Assembly (NCBI GenBank): GCA_019722365.1
Contig: JADFUC010001434.1
Location: forward strand, 1 to 64,000
Source: Lithospermum erythrorhizon
Lineage: Eukaryota; Streptophyta; Magnoliopsida; Boraginales; Boraginaceae
Reading direction: 5' to 3'
DNA length: 64,000 nt
The notes below the pieces were generated by a model. It had not been told where the DNA came from. It saw nothing but the letters and a program-made list of their open reading frames with translations, and searched no databases. This document shows, piece after piece, positions 34,411 to 46,518 of this stretch. Every line of letters starts with the position of its first letter. The first letter of the stretch is position 1. The translations under genes and the position numbers were made by a program.

Positions 34411-35047
34411 TGTTGGAAATCAATGAATAGTGGTTTCAATAATTATCTTCCGTTCGCAGCGATTGTTGTAACAGTGATTAGATTCTTAGTTTAGTTAAAT
34501 GAAGTTACTAAAACTAAGTGTTCAATAATAGTAATTGTAATTACTAGTCGGGTTCGTGATAATCTTTTGGGATTATCTTAGGATTAGCTAGATGTAGCAT
34601 GTCGTTATAATAATAATGAGTCGATTATATTATTATACGAGAACAACTGATATCTGACGCAGAAGGTGTGTAGCTTGTCTGATTGATGTTGAATTATATT
34701 TTATTTATGAAGTTAAACTATATTTAAGTAAATTGAGAAATTGAAGTTTGTCTTCCGATAAAATTACCGATAAAGGGTACCACATTGATAATGTAAAATA
34801 TTAATTGGATGAACTCGAATTAATTAACTTGATAGTTTAATTAATTAAATAGTTAGTTGAGCTTATTAACAACTCATTAGTATTATTTTTTATTTATGAG
34901 TTAATTTAATTAAAAGCGAGCACGCTCATTAACTATTCGATTGAGCATTTAGGTTAAATAATAATATTATATTTAAAGGTGATGATTATTAGGTAATGAT
35001 TAGATATCCGCCCTAATCACGAAAGTTTTTAGAGGCTTCCATATTTT

Positions 35048-35325
35048 GGCTAAAATTCATACAGGGCATCTCATTCTAGAAATCGTTTAAATATGAAGCG
35101 GCAAGCGTTTTAGCATTTGAATAGGTCTTGGAGGTGATTTTGGCCTTGAACATCGAAAAGCGTCTTTTTTGACCTTGCTTGAACTCGGTATAACAAATAA
35201 ATTTGAGGAGCAAAATAGATATTTTATATATATATTACACTTTATGAGTTACTTTTTTAAAATAACAAGCGATTAATTAGATTGATATTTAATACATTAA
35301 TAAATTTTAATTAAATAAAAACACA
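35048..35325 (+). repeat. Left terminal inverted repeat of the Pack-MULE
   Basis: It pairs with 36955-37239. The outermost match is TAAAATTCATAC against TAAATTTCATAC, and the inner end is TTAATTAAATAAAAA on both. Confidence 0.78.
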
Positions 35326-35491
35326 TTGACCTTGATCTTACACACTTATCCCGCTCCTTACCTCGCCAATCCCTCTACGTAATAAGCGACCGAAAAAATG
35401 TGTATATTGTGATATGTTTGATATGATTTGATTGGTAATGCTACGTATAGCAAGATCATCTTGCGGAAGATCATCACATAAACTCACAGAT

Positions 35492-35545
35492 TGGCGTGCT
35501 TGACTTTGGGGTAATTCTAGGATGGGTGACCACATTTGGGGAAGT
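35492..35545 (+). other. 5S rRNA-like block in Cassandra LTR 1
   Basis: GGCGTGCTTGA ... CTAGGATGGGTGACC ... GGGGAAG follows the second half of plant 5S rRNA in order, with substitutions. In Cassandra this region supplies an internal RNA polymerase III promoter. It is not a functional 5S gene. Confidence 0.75.
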
Positions 35546-35963
35546 TTTACCGGTGGCGGCATTGAGTGAGGAACCAAGTCTTTGGAAAAGGCCGTGGTGG
35601 TTTGTGAGGCAGTCCGTCAAATCACGATAACGTCACCCAGGCCGGTGAGCCGGGAGGCCAGGCGTCCCCAGAGATGTGTCGAGCAAGCCGTCCGGAGCTG
35701 GCCAGGGTAAGTCTTTATCTTGGTATAGAGTGTGGGACACCTCTTGGCCTTGCATTGGGCTCCCAGAATACCGCACGGATGGTATGGTCACTGGATGTGT
35801 TGGCTCAGCGGGCGTTAGTGTTATTTAAGTGGAGGGGGAGGTTGTAATACCGACCGCAAAAATGTGTGTGTGTGTGTGTGATATGTTTGATATGATTTGA
35901 TTGGTATTACTCATTACCGCTTGAATGCGTCTTAACTTGGAGCCGTCACATAAAACTTCGTTG

Positions 35964-36017
35964 TTAGCGTGCTTGACACGGGAGTAGTCACAGGATGGGT
36001 GACCCTTACGGGAAGTT
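35964..36017 (+). other. 5S rRNA-like block in Cassandra LTR 2
   Basis: AGCGTGCTTGACACGGGAGT then CAGGATGGGTGACCC and GGGAAGT closely follow plant 5S rRNA positions 55-105. It is the better preserved of the two blocks. Confidence 0.78.
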
Positions 36018-36114
36018 TACCGGTGGCGTGAGTGAGGACAAAGCGTCTTGAAAGGCCGAAGTGATGATTTGTGGTAGTCCACAAATCGATATGCCAGAAG
36101 CGCACGGTGAGCAC

Positions 36115-36762
36115 AAGGCGGGCGTTATCCCTCTCGCTTCCACGCTATCAAACAATGAAAAAATATCTTTCTTGATTTCCGAGAAGCAGCAAGCTGAAAC
36201 AAAATCGAAGAATTCGCCTAACCAAATCCCACAATCCCATCAACAACCAAAGTAGAAGAACCCAAATCTCCAAACTGCATAAATGAACACCCAAAAGCAA
36301 GTATCCCCTCCATAGGAGAAGTCTGAAGATCTCCAGAAATCAAACCTGAAATTGTCTTTCACATAATCCCCTGCAGTTTTGCTTCCATCACCATAAGTAA
36401 TAGCATAACCATATTGTGATCCAACCAAACAAGCCCCATCTAGACCATGACTATTAGATATAGCACTAGCACAAAAATCTTCATGACAAGAAATAGTCTT
36501 TCCAGTAGAGGAAGCAGACAAATCATACATAGTCAATTTAATTCCAAGATTGCTTTTTGTTCGACACCCTTCACAACCAGCACAATTAATCCAAAAATGA
36601 TTTTCCAGACAATTTGGTGCCAAAATTCTCAACTTTTTTCCCACCTAATTTATGCTTCATATTAAAACCCACAATGGCATTAGCAAAACCATCTATAACA
36701 AGAACAACAACCAAAATGAGCACAAAAGTCAACCCATTACCTCTTTTTCCACTCAGATCCAT
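36115..36762 (-). pseudogene. Aspartic protease (A1 family) gene fragment captured by the MULE
   Basis: The minus strand from an ATG at 36762 encodes a hydrophobic signal segment (FVLILVVVLVIDGFANA) and then, after a frameshift, INCAGCEGCRTKSNLGIKLT, SASSTGKTISCHEDFC and YGYAITYGDGSKTAGDYVKD. In another frame it gives SGDLQTSPMEG and ILAFGCSFMQFGDLG. These are the N-terminal half of plant vacuolar/extracellular aspartic proteases of the A1 family. About 60 residues including the first catalytic Asp-Thr-Gly are missing between the two parts, there are at least two frameshifts, and the C-terminal half is absent. No intron is visible. About 190 bases of apparent 5' UTR (to about 36955) were captured too. 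It lies within MULE terminal repeats, so it is a transduplicated copy and not a gene. Confidence 0.82.
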
Positions 36763-36954
36763 TTTTTTCAAGAAAATAAGGCTAATGTGTAAAATACTCT
36801 AGCATAAACGAAGAAAACAAAAAAATATAAAAATCAAATCTTGGTAAACTTCAACAATAAATATGAATCAAAGAACACTGGCAAATTTGTGCTGCTACTG
36901 TAGGGAAGAAAAAAGTGATGTTAGATTTAGGGTGGGTTATGGAGTTGAAGATGA

Positions 36955-37239
36955 TGTATTTTATTTTATTTTTATTTAATTAAAATTTATTAATATATTA
37001 AATATTTACCAAATTAAATTTTTGTTATTTAAAAAGTGATTCTTAAAGTGTAATATATATAAAATGTTTGTTTTGCCACCGGAATTTCACTTTGATATAT
37101 TGGAGTTAGTCACCGAAAATACGTTTTTCAAAAGTTGGTCTTAAAAATCGTATACGGAGTCTTTTATTTGAAATGTTAAAATATTTAGGTGCTGTTGAAA
37201 TGATTTCGATAGTTCGGAGTATGCGTATGAAATTTAGTA
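36955..37239 (-). repeat. Right terminal inverted repeat of the Pack-MULE
   Basis: This is the inverted partner of 35048-35325. It ends GTATGAAATTTAGTA before the nine-base flank. Confidence 0.78.
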
Positions 37240-37347
37240 CTATATTTTATCCGTGAGCTTTCAAGTTGAAACTTAAAAGTTTCATTTTATTTTTTCATCC
37301 GATTATCCAAGCGTTACATGAAACTCGAAGTATAGATTGATCACACG

Positions 37348-39663
37348 TAGCAGCCTTCAGGTCGTCTGTACGAGGTTAGAATCGTCACAAATCCACTGGA
37401 CACGAGTCACCCGTCGATGGATGACTCGATTTTTAAAGACTTTGTTTTGAAGCAACTCAACAAAATAATATACAAGCGTAATGACTGACTTTTTTAAGAA
37501 AAGAATCAAAATGCATTGGTGATACCCATGGCTTAAGAACAACCAATGCTTAACTCGAGTATGATACAGCAACCTCTGACAACAAGTATCTCATGATATG
37601 ACTATACGGAGACAACAATCGCAATCCAGCAAAATAAAGAGACTACGAGGATCAGCTATGCATTCCATGAACAAAAGGTTCAAACACACGAACAATCTCG
37701 GAGATGGAGCAGCGCCAGCACCATCGGCCTGCTTGATGAAAATGCGCCCATGCTCGAATAGGGTGTAAGGCTGCGAGCTTAGTGAATATATATCTCAAGA
37801 ATGAAATCAACTTCGATCCTTGATAGTGTACCAAGAAGTAAATGATATTGCATACGATAGATAAGTGAAATTACGTAATATTATTCAACTTAAGATCTTA
37901 ATATAAAGTCATTTATCAATTTCATTATCTTTTGCGTATGTTTATAAATTCGTTATTAGCGAGCGTTCACAAGATGATGGCGATCAGCGATAGCATGCGT
38001 ATAATTCAGAAAGGCTGCTTGATAACTTCGACAAACAATGGAGGCACGCGCTACACTGTCAGCAGAGACGATAGCGACTAGCTGACCTCGGCGACTAGGC
38101 AGCTCGGCCCGACCCGACCAACTTGACTATAGTATCAACTCGATAACTCAAGCAATAGTATCCAGCTACGACAACTCGGCCCGGTAGTATCGGCTTCAAT
38201 GACTTCAGCGGTAGTATCAACTTCCGACTAGCTTCAGCGGTAGTATCGACTCGGCAACCCTATGGCTTCCAGTATAAGTGCGGGTTTTACGACTAATGTG
38301 CATATAATCAGCGCCAGCCGCGAGGGAGAAACTTATGCGCGTCGACGCAAGCTGCTCGCAGGAATGCGTAGCAGTGCGAGAAGCAATCACCCGAATGGGT
38401 AAGCAGGTGCGAGAGCGACTCACGAAATGCGTACCAAGACAGCCGAAGATACCGAGACCGAATCAACTCGACACGACAACGTCAACTCTTCTAACACGAC
38501 TGACAACTCCTCAACGCTTTTATGCGACTCATAAGACCACAAAGCGCATATGACGGCTTCGACCCGCGATGCATAATCAACATATAATTGACCTGAAATC
38601 ACATATATACGTACACATATCCGTAATCAAATAGTTGTCGACACCCGTGGGAATAGATACTACTTCGGTTAGCTATATATATAAAACTCCGGCCTTAATC
38701 GCTGACAAGCGGACCTTTCACGTCAAGCGCCTAAACAAAAATTGAGAATTATAATTACTACTTATAATATCTGACTGGCCATAACATTTTTACTATATAT
38801 ATATCATCTCATATTTATACTCCCAAAATAACCCAACGGAAAATCCTATTATAACCTTATTCAACTTAAGTCCATGACTTTCCATTTTAAATGATCAAAT
38901 TCCACTTACTAGTTTCAAAAGCCTAGCGTTCGATATTAACAACTAATCATCACATTTCTAACCATCTTTAACCTCGAGCCCAATTAACTACTCGACTTAC
39001 AAAACTCGTTTTTATCCGAACATTCTCTAATCGCCTAAAAATCACAACTTACACCTCAGAAACAACCTAATAAAAAGTCGAGAATGCAACACACCATAAT
39101 AAAATCATTTTAGAAAAAAGTCAACAAAGTCAACTATAATCCTCGACAATTTCAACCCCATAAATCAATTATTATCACCTCTTTATCACGATAATCTAAG
39201 CATGATGTCGGAATTACATAACATTATAAATGTCAGCTCAAGGTCAACTCGATATAACAAAAGTCAACATCTCAAAGTCAAGAAATACTCCAAAAGATTC
39301 GAACTTTGCTTTACCTTAAAAGCATAGAGGATGAATGGGAAACTCTCGAGGAAATTTTAGGACCAAAACTGCAGATGAGGAAGAAAATGGAAGAAAACTT
39401 TCAAGGGAAAAGGGGAAGAGGGTTCGGCCGTGTCTAAAGGGGAAAGAAAGAAGATGATGATAATGACGATATGAGCTAATGGATAACTATGAAAGGCCAC
39501 AAAGCTAGGAGTCCGTGCAAAATATCTCAAGAATCGTCTGTGAGTTCTCGTTCGGTTTTGGTTTAGTTCTCGTCTCGGGTTTATGGCCTTGAAGCTCTAA
39601 CATAAAATTTAACTTAACCCCAAATAATATTGCAATAATTCTAAATGCAGGCGGGTTATTACA
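37348..39663 (-). mobile_element. Solo LTR of the Tekay/Del-like family, inverted, in the copia 5' LTR
   Basis: On the minus strand it starts TGTAATAACCCGCC at 39663 and ends near 37348 with blocks such as CTAACCTCGTAC that match the end of the LTR at 57351-59770. Length about 2.3 kb. Comparison with the intact copia 3' LTR shows it lies wholly within that LTR. I could not see a clean target duplication (the right flank is AATCC). Confidence 0.7.
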
Positions 39664-41349
39664 AATCCTTCTGAGTGTGTGGATGAACTTCACGTGCGTT
39701 GCCAATTAAGTGGTCCTCATGTGAAATTCGGAGGCTTCGTGAAGGTTGTTGGTGCATTTTCATTGCCTTGTAAGTACTCTTTATATTTAATATATTGTTA
39801 TATATTATTTAAGATCAAATTATGAAAATTAAATATGATCACATTATGAATATTTGAATGACTTTGTTAAGTTATATCATAGAAATCACTTGAGTGGCAT
39901 CAAGAGCAAGTTTAATTTGTATAAAATCGATCTAGTATTTTTTAAATCATGTTTTATGAATTTATATGAAAATTTATGTTTATATATTTATGTATAAATA
40001 TATATTATGAATTTTTATGCCATGTATATTTTATGAATGTGTTCATATATTTAAGTACATCAAAAATTGCATATTTTGATAGTTTGATAATTAGTATTAC
40101 AATTGTTTGTTGTTTTTTTAAAAGGATTTACAATTGATTTTTAATTAGTTAATTAAACATTAATTATATTTAAAAGGCTTAAAATAAACATTTTTTAATC
40201 TAATAATTTCGAAACTTTATATTACAAGAACACTCATTCAAATTTGGAATTTTAGAATTTTTAATGTATTTATTATGTATTTTTGAAATTATAAAATGTT
40301 AATAATTAGAAGCGCATAATTAATTAAATGTAATATATTTTCAAAAAATTCAATTATGGATAATTTTTAAGAATATTATGAAAACTATTTTTTGTGAAAA
40401 TCAAAATTTTTGGAGTAGTTTAAAGCCTTCAAAATGTTTTTTGAAAGAATGAATTAAAAATATAAAACTAGAAATTAATTACCAAAATCAGAGCTATTTT
40501 GTCTTGTATAAGTGTTTAGGGGCGCGTCAAATCACTTCGAGGGGTGGTTTTAGCGTTGGAAAATTTATCCTCCTCCTCACAGGAGTGAAGGTGGGCGCGT
40601 GTCTATATTTGAGGTATATGGTGGTCTATTAGGTAGGTTAAATGCTTATGCAATTTGGGGTTTTCGGAAAGAGCCTGGTACATTTTAAACCCTAGTTTTG
40701 GTTTCGAAAAATTCATGGTAGAATTTCATTTTCAGATTTTTTTATGAATAAATATTATGTATTAAATGATGTTTAATTGTAATTAATTATAAGCTTTTAA
40801 TAATCCAACCTTTTAGTTATTTATTTATTAAAAGGATGAACATAATAATAATTATCTAGTTATTGAATATATAATAAATATAATTACTTGTAAGTATTTA
40901 TATTGTTATATGCATAAAATAATTCTTGAACATATATTATATCTTATAAATGGATATTAAATTTGATTGCATGATTTATTTTAATATATATTTATTAAAT
41001 AAATGATATCGATTTATTTCTTGCGTATAGATATATTGTAATAGGAATGGAAAAGGGATATATTGATACTTGACCTAGTTTTGTACATTTTATTTAAATA
41101 CGGTCTATGAATCATTTCTTAAGTTGTAAACTTGACCGGTGATCGTATTTATTTTTTATTTTTTTATTTTACCCAAAGCTGCGGTAGTGTCTTAGTTGGG
41201 TTAGTAAATAAATAATAACTACTTGTGGAGGCATTGAAGATGGCGACTTCCTTAACCGCGACATTTGACAAACTTGGAAGTTTCGAGAAGTTGAAAGAAT
41301 ACAAGGCGCATTTTGTAAAAATCTTTGAAATAAGGCCTTATGTTAGTAT

Positions 41350-42680
41350 TGAAATAACCGAATTTTATGATTCAGAAAAGTAATAATTGAGTATTTACGT
41401 TAACTTTAAAACAAACTCGGCCCAAACGAGTGTATAGCTAAGAGTACAACTCATTTTCCCTCACAGTTAAGAAAGGAAATGACCTTATAAATCTTGTGCT
41501 CTCTTGGTTAAGTCTTAGCTCGTGCTTGCTTATGTTATGAGAGCAAGCTTCATTTATATAAATTTTCTTCTTGCTCTTCTCCGTTTTAGCAGCGAGACTC
41601 CCTCCCCTGCTTCTGAAAATTTTCTCTTTCCTTTTTGAGTATTGATTCTCCATAAAATCATAATCTTAAAGTTTCTATCAAGTTTCGGGAAGGAAAAGGT
41701 ATAAGTATATCATTTTTTGGTTATATAACTAATAGTTTTATAGTTATGTCGAGAGTTACTTTAATTATCTAAATTCATCCATTAAGGATATTTAGGAGTT
41801 TAGAGTTCATATTTAATGGTTTAAATAAGTATGTTGGATTTATAGGGTTCTAAAATTATCCCAATTAAATTAGCACATTGAAGTAAATAGTAAAATTGAT
41901 TATATATTATACATAAACTTAAATTATAGAATCATATGTTAGTTCTAGTTTAACTATGCAATAGATTTTGGCTAATAGTAGTATTCAGTTTAGATTCTTG
42001 ATATAAATAATATAGTTTGGATATAGGCAAAAGTTTAAATGGGTATACTAGTATATTGTAAAATAGGATGAGAATTGCGTCGAGTTGAGGCTAGTTCACA
42101 AATCTAGTAATTTGTTGTTAGTTAAAGTTACTAAAATAAAAGTAATTTCTATTATTATGTTCTTTTAGGTGTGGATACTCGGATAGTTGCTTTGGGTAGT
42201 AAGAGATTAATTATTACGGATTATTTGAGAGGTGGATTATATTAAATTATTTGAGACTATATACTAACGTATGCATATATGTGTGATTAGTTATTCACAG
42301 GAGCTTTCACCATTTCGCCTCCTATTTTGGGGCAGCGCCCGGTGTTGTTTTGTGTGCAGGAAGAGTCGGCGTTGAAAGCATTATTTGTGGCGATAGTCGA
42401 GTAAATCATGATTCGAGATTTGGATGGCTATGATATCCTCAGCGGTCTTCGATGTGTACCTCGTGTTGTGTCAAAGTAGCCCATTTAGAAACATATTTGT
42501 ATATGATTTTCATGATAAATGAAATTGTGAAGTGTAATAATTGTTGTTGTCTTATATCATCATCTGGGCAGAGTCATGTTATATTTTTCCTTCATTCTTT
42601 TGGTCCAGGTTGTATGGTGACTCTGATGTTCATGTTTTGTGAACTAACCTCAGGCGGCCGACCTAGGGCGGGTCGTTATA
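41350..42680 (+). mobile_element. Solo LTR of the Tekay/Del-like family with AGTAT target duplication
   Basis: It starts TGAAATAACCG and ends GGCGGGTCGTTATA, matching the termini of the LTR at 57351-59770 (TGAAATAACC ... GTCGTTACA, with CTAACCTC-GGCGGCCGAC near the end). AGTAT is present at 41345-41349 and again at 42681-42685. At 1.33 kb it is shorter than its relatives, so it carries internal deletions. Confidence 0.86.
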
Positions 42681-45550
42681 AGTATTACACTTTGTAAAGT
42701 GTTGTAATAGGTCTATTTATTTTTAGGGTCATATCATATATCTCCTGAATGTGTATTATTTATTTTATTTTTCATGATGTGCTTATTACTTGAGCATGTG
42801 CATACATGTTAAATAATAATTAAATAATATTAATCTCACAGTTAAATTTAAGCAAAGTATCAAGCAATTTTAAGTTGTGCAACTTATAAAGCTACCGGGC
42901 CTTATTTTGTGATAGTAGTTCTCTTAGTGTCAAGAGTGATAAGGTACATGACAATGGATGTATTGAAGTGATTTCCATGGTTGTGTGCTTTCAAATGATC
43001 ATTCCAAAGTAGCATTATTGGTTTAGTTGGTAGGCTTGCTTAGGTGATTTCGCTAACGTTGTTGGGCTCGGTGATACAACATCGGGTAGCGCCCGTTAAG
43101 AGTGTTAGTGACGATAGTTTGTGTTGTGGTAGACGATTGATTAGTTATTCTACCATTATGGCGAGATTCCAAAATGTATGCAATATTTGCCGTTTTGGAT
43201 TCCAATCCTGACGGATCTTGGATACTCTTGTACATTTTGTGAGATTTGAAGTATGGGTATAATATTTACAATTTATTTGTAATATGTTTAGAATATTTTT
43301 TGGCTAGCGACATCTATATTGCATATTTCACATGATTGGCACACTAAATTTACCTGTTTTATTCACCGTTAATTGGGCAAATTAAAACATAACTTTATTA
43401 TGCGAGGAAATAGAATAATTAGGAGAAATCCATAAACTTATGGTAATATAGTGTTGTAAATGCTAATGCATTTTCCTTCATAAGCCATTGAAAATGGTTG
43501 TATGTTAATAAAAGACAAACATTGAATACACAAATCATTTAAGACTTGACTTAATCATGTGGACACGTTACATGAACTTAGGTTCAAGTGAATAACTTCA
43601 CATGATGTGATTGAGAGGCAACTAATTTTGATCTCAATTAAAATTGATGATACGATGAAGACTAATATGTTATAATGTCTATTAGCCACCTACAAGTATT
43701 AAATGAATTATAATTCAATTAGAAAAATTATTGGATGATCTTGAGTATTGTATCTACATCTGAGACATATCGTGGTATTTACTTTTCGCTGACATCATGA
43801 ACTTAGTTCATGAATTGTGACTTTTATGGTCGATAGAACCAATAAACAATATTGTCGACTTAGTTCGCGCGCGGCACAGAGTTGAGTGCCTGAAATTATG
43901 ATTTGAAGTTAATGATTAACCCGTTATTTCGAGATATTAAGCACATAAAAGAGGACATTAAGTAACACTTGTTAAAGCCAGAAAGAAAAGGTTCGCTAAA
44001 ACCTCGTATCTCGAATGATTTGTCATCAAAAATCGTAATAATAGGTATAGGCTAAAAGCGTCGGTGTGTTAGACACTATTTTGACTCACATGATTTTGAG
44101 ATCGCTTGATCCCACAGTGAGAAGTAGTAGTAGCTAGGAGACAAGGCACAAAGAAAGATAATTGAGCTCTTAATGATAGATGACTACATTATAAGGCTAC
44201 GCGATTTCAAATCTCCATGAATGGTTGAAATTTCAAACTATTTTCTTTTGACCTATATGAATAGAAGTGGATGTCATATTTAATATGGATACTGCATATT
44301 TCCATCTATCGAATTGATTACGATTAAGGAAGACATCATTCTGTTCTTAACTTCTTAAACCGCTGATATTTTAATAAGATAGATGTGTTTTTAACATACT
44401 TTATTCATGTTTATAGCTTTTGCCAAATAATAACTTAGAAATGGCTAATGGCCGCAAAATCTAAATAGTTCTTACATATACCAAAATGAGGTTTGTCATT
44501 GTTACTCTTAACTGAAGAGTGAGGTTTGACAGCTGAGTGTAAAGTGGGTATTTGAGGAAGAAACTGAACAGAGATAGTATGTCCAGCGGTTCAAGGCTTA
44601 AAACCCCACATATATGAACTTTATATCAAGGGATAGTCTTGGCATATTGATTCCGTAGTTGAGAGACCGAGCCGGATGGATGTAAAACTACTTGTAAGTA
44701 GCTTTATGGTTAAGGACATGATTGTAATCATTGCCTTCCCGGCTGCGTCTACTAAGGACCTAAAGAGATTAAATGCGGCTTAAGGATCGCGTGTGGACTT
44801 GAGAAACGATCTCGGAGTTGATATATTCTTACGTGATTAAATCAAAGTTTGTTCCAGGATGAGTAATGATCACGAGTTCAATGAGAGCTAGTTCGCTTGC
44901 ATACGAAATAAGTTAAAAGAATTGATTGAATAAGGTGATTCTTGTTTTACTTAATCTAATTGGTAGCTACAATATGAATGCTTAATTCATTCATATAGTT
45001 ATTTATTGTTTTGATTGGTTGAAATAATGATCCCACGAGAGAGCAAGTATCACCGATTTCTAAGAAGGGAAGGCAACTTGTGGCGTTGACAAGAAGAACC
45101 TCTTGAAGTCTAGAAGCCTTGAATTGTCATTTACCAGTCGGAATCTTGCGATGGGTTTTGGGAAAACTAGCATTTGTTGAGCAGGCATGGTGTTGATTGA
45201 TGATCGATTTTTCTTGGATGCGTACTTTCATATATAACTTCTCATGTTATATGAGTTGTGTCTTTGACTATGTCAAAACACACTTAAGTGGGGATCGCTA
45301 ACGGCATATGTTAGGTGGCAGAGTAAGTATAACTTGACCAGGTGTTGATATATTATAAGGCATTTATCGACCTTGATATAGAAGGTAGATACCGGGCCTC
45401 TGATGAGTTTGGGAGTGATTGGTTTATGGGACGCCATAGTACCTGAGTCGATTTAGCTGAGTAAAAGAAAGTCGTGGGTATTTCATGTTACACTTTTTGT
45501 GGTGGCCTGACTAGAGATTGATGATAAAGGAATTGTAAAGTAATCATCTG

Positions 45551-45564
45551 AGGGCAAGTGGGAG
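45551..45564 (+). other. Polypurine tract of the copia element
   Basis: AGGGCAAGTGGGAG directly precedes the 3' LTR, as is common in plant copia elements. Confidence 0.75.
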
Positions 45565-46518
45565 TCTTTTAAATCAATGAATATTGGTTTCAATAATTAT
45601 GCTCGTTGCGACAATTTTTATAATAATTCATTTACTAATTTAGTTAAATGAGATTACTAAAACTAATTGTTCAATAGTAATTGAAATTATTAAATGGGGT
45701 TCTCGCGTGATATCGAAATTATGCGGTGCTGAATAAGTACATAATCGTTATAATAATAATAATGCTCCAATTATATTATTATCACATTTGCTATTATACG
45801 AGCACAGAAAGGTCATGTAGCATCTGATGATGTTGAATTATATTTCATGTATGAAATTAAACTATATTTGGTAAATTGAGAAATTGATTGTAATCAATAA
45901 AATTCTCAATCGGATAATTTACATTGTACGTGTAAAATATTAATTGGATGAACTCGAATTAATTAACTTGATAGTTAATTAAATGAAAATGAATTAGTTG
46001 AGGAGGCACATTAATAATTAAATCGGAGTATTATTTTATTTAATGATTGATTTAATTAAATGAGTCGGCTCATTAACTACTCGGGATTAGGCTTTTTGGG
46101 TTAAATAATAATATTATATTATTTAAAGGTGATGATTAGGTAATGATTAGATATCAAAACCTAATCACCAAAATTTTTCAGGCTTCCATATTTTATCCGT
46201 GAGCTTTCAAGTTGGAAACTTGAAAGTTTCATTTGATTTTCATCCGATTATTCAAGTGTTCTAGCAAACTCAAGTATCACGATTCAACCTCTCATTGTGG
46301 ATCAATAAGGCATTTTTCAATTGTGAAGTGCTGCATGTTAGATTCAAAGGAAGCTTCGTGAGGTTGTTGGTGAATTTTCGCTACCTTGTAAATGCTCTTG
46401 TATTAATGTATTGTTATATATTATTTAGATACGATTTTATGACAATTAAATATGCTCACATTGCATGAATATTTGTATAAGTTTATTCAAGTTATATCAC
46501 TTGAAATCACGCTTGAGT
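45565..46518 (+). repeat. 3' LTR of the copia element
   Basis: This 0.95-kb LTR is uninterrupted and serves as the reference for the three pieces of the 5' LTR. Its right edge is placed where similarity to the 5' LTR ends (CTTGAGTG) and GC-richer Tat sequence resumes. Confidence 0.8.

Larger units (their letters stand above)
35379..36115 (+). mobile_element. Cassandra-type TRIM with 5S rRNA-like LTRs
   Basis: Two direct repeats of similar start (GTAATAAGCGACCG and TGTAATACCGACCG) lie at about 35379-35719 and from 35843. Each holds a 5S-rRNA-like block: GGATGGGTGACC and GCGTGCTTGA occur in both. Between them TGGTATAGAG at 35721 approximates the initiator-Met primer site, and AAGTGGAGGGGGAGGT (35827-35842) is a strong polypurine tract. 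Very short size, no coding region and 5S-like LTRs are the diagnostic set of Cassandra (family knowledge). The second LTR fades out near 36115 at the protease fragment, so its 3' end seems truncated. Confidence 0.82.
35048..37239. mobile_element. Pack-MULE-like element carrying an aspartic-protease fragment
   Basis: Long terminal inverted repeats flank it: left about 35048-35325, right about 36955-37239. Shared blocks include TTTTATATATATATTACACTT against TTTATATATATTACACTTTA and AATAAATTTTAATTAAATAA. Nine-base flanks CCATATTTT (35039-35047) and CTATATTTT (37240-37248) differ at one base, and the uninterrupted copy at 46187 reads CCATATTTTATCCG. Nine-base duplications with long arms are typical of Mutator-like elements. 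Inside is a fragment of a cellular gene on the minus strand (36115-36955) and a later Cassandra insertion. There is no transposase, so it is non-autonomous. Confidence 0.82.
34411..39894 (+). repeat. 5' LTR of the copia element in three pieces
   Basis: Pieces 34411-35047, 37240-37347 and 39664-39894 align in order with the uninterrupted 3' LTR at 45565-46518. Anchors are GATGAACTCGAATTAATTAA, TATTTTATCCGTGAGCTTTC and GTATTGTTATATATTATTTA (copies vary slightly). This alignment defines the two insertions. Confidence 0.82.
39895..45564 (+). pseudogene. Decayed internal region of the copia element
   Basis: It is bounded by the primer site at 39895 and the polypurine tract at 45551. Most of it has no readable protein. 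At 44520-44700 broken frames give KVGI or CKWVFEEETE, then VQRFKA and MDVKTT, in the order of the copia RT motifs around the Lys-Trp-Val-Phe and Met-Asp-Val-Lys-Thr signatures. A 37-codon reading from 41239 (FDKLGSFEKLKEYKAHFVK) may be the gag start. Integrase and protease were not found. Confidence 0.5.
34411..46518 (+). mobile_element. Ty1/copia element with nested insertions, nested in the Tat element
   Basis: Two homologous plus-strand LTRs bound it. The 5' LTR (34411 to about 39894, interrupted twice) starts TGTTGGAAATCAATGAATAG. The 3' LTR (45565 to about 46518) is preceded by the polypurine run GGGCAAGTGGGAG. After the 5' LTR a degenerate initiator-Met primer site, TGGCATCAAGAGC, lies at 39895. 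The interior is heavily decayed, with RT traces at 44520-44700. Nested in it are a MULE with Cassandra (35048-37239), a solo LTR (37348-39663) and another solo LTR (41350-42680). Subtracting these gives roughly 6.4 kb. Confidence 0.78.

Noticed and set aside
35492..36017. Two possible 5S rRNA genes
   Set aside because: Only about half of the 5S sequence is present, with many changes, and each lies in an LTR-like repeat with primer site and polypurine tract. Cassandra explains them better.
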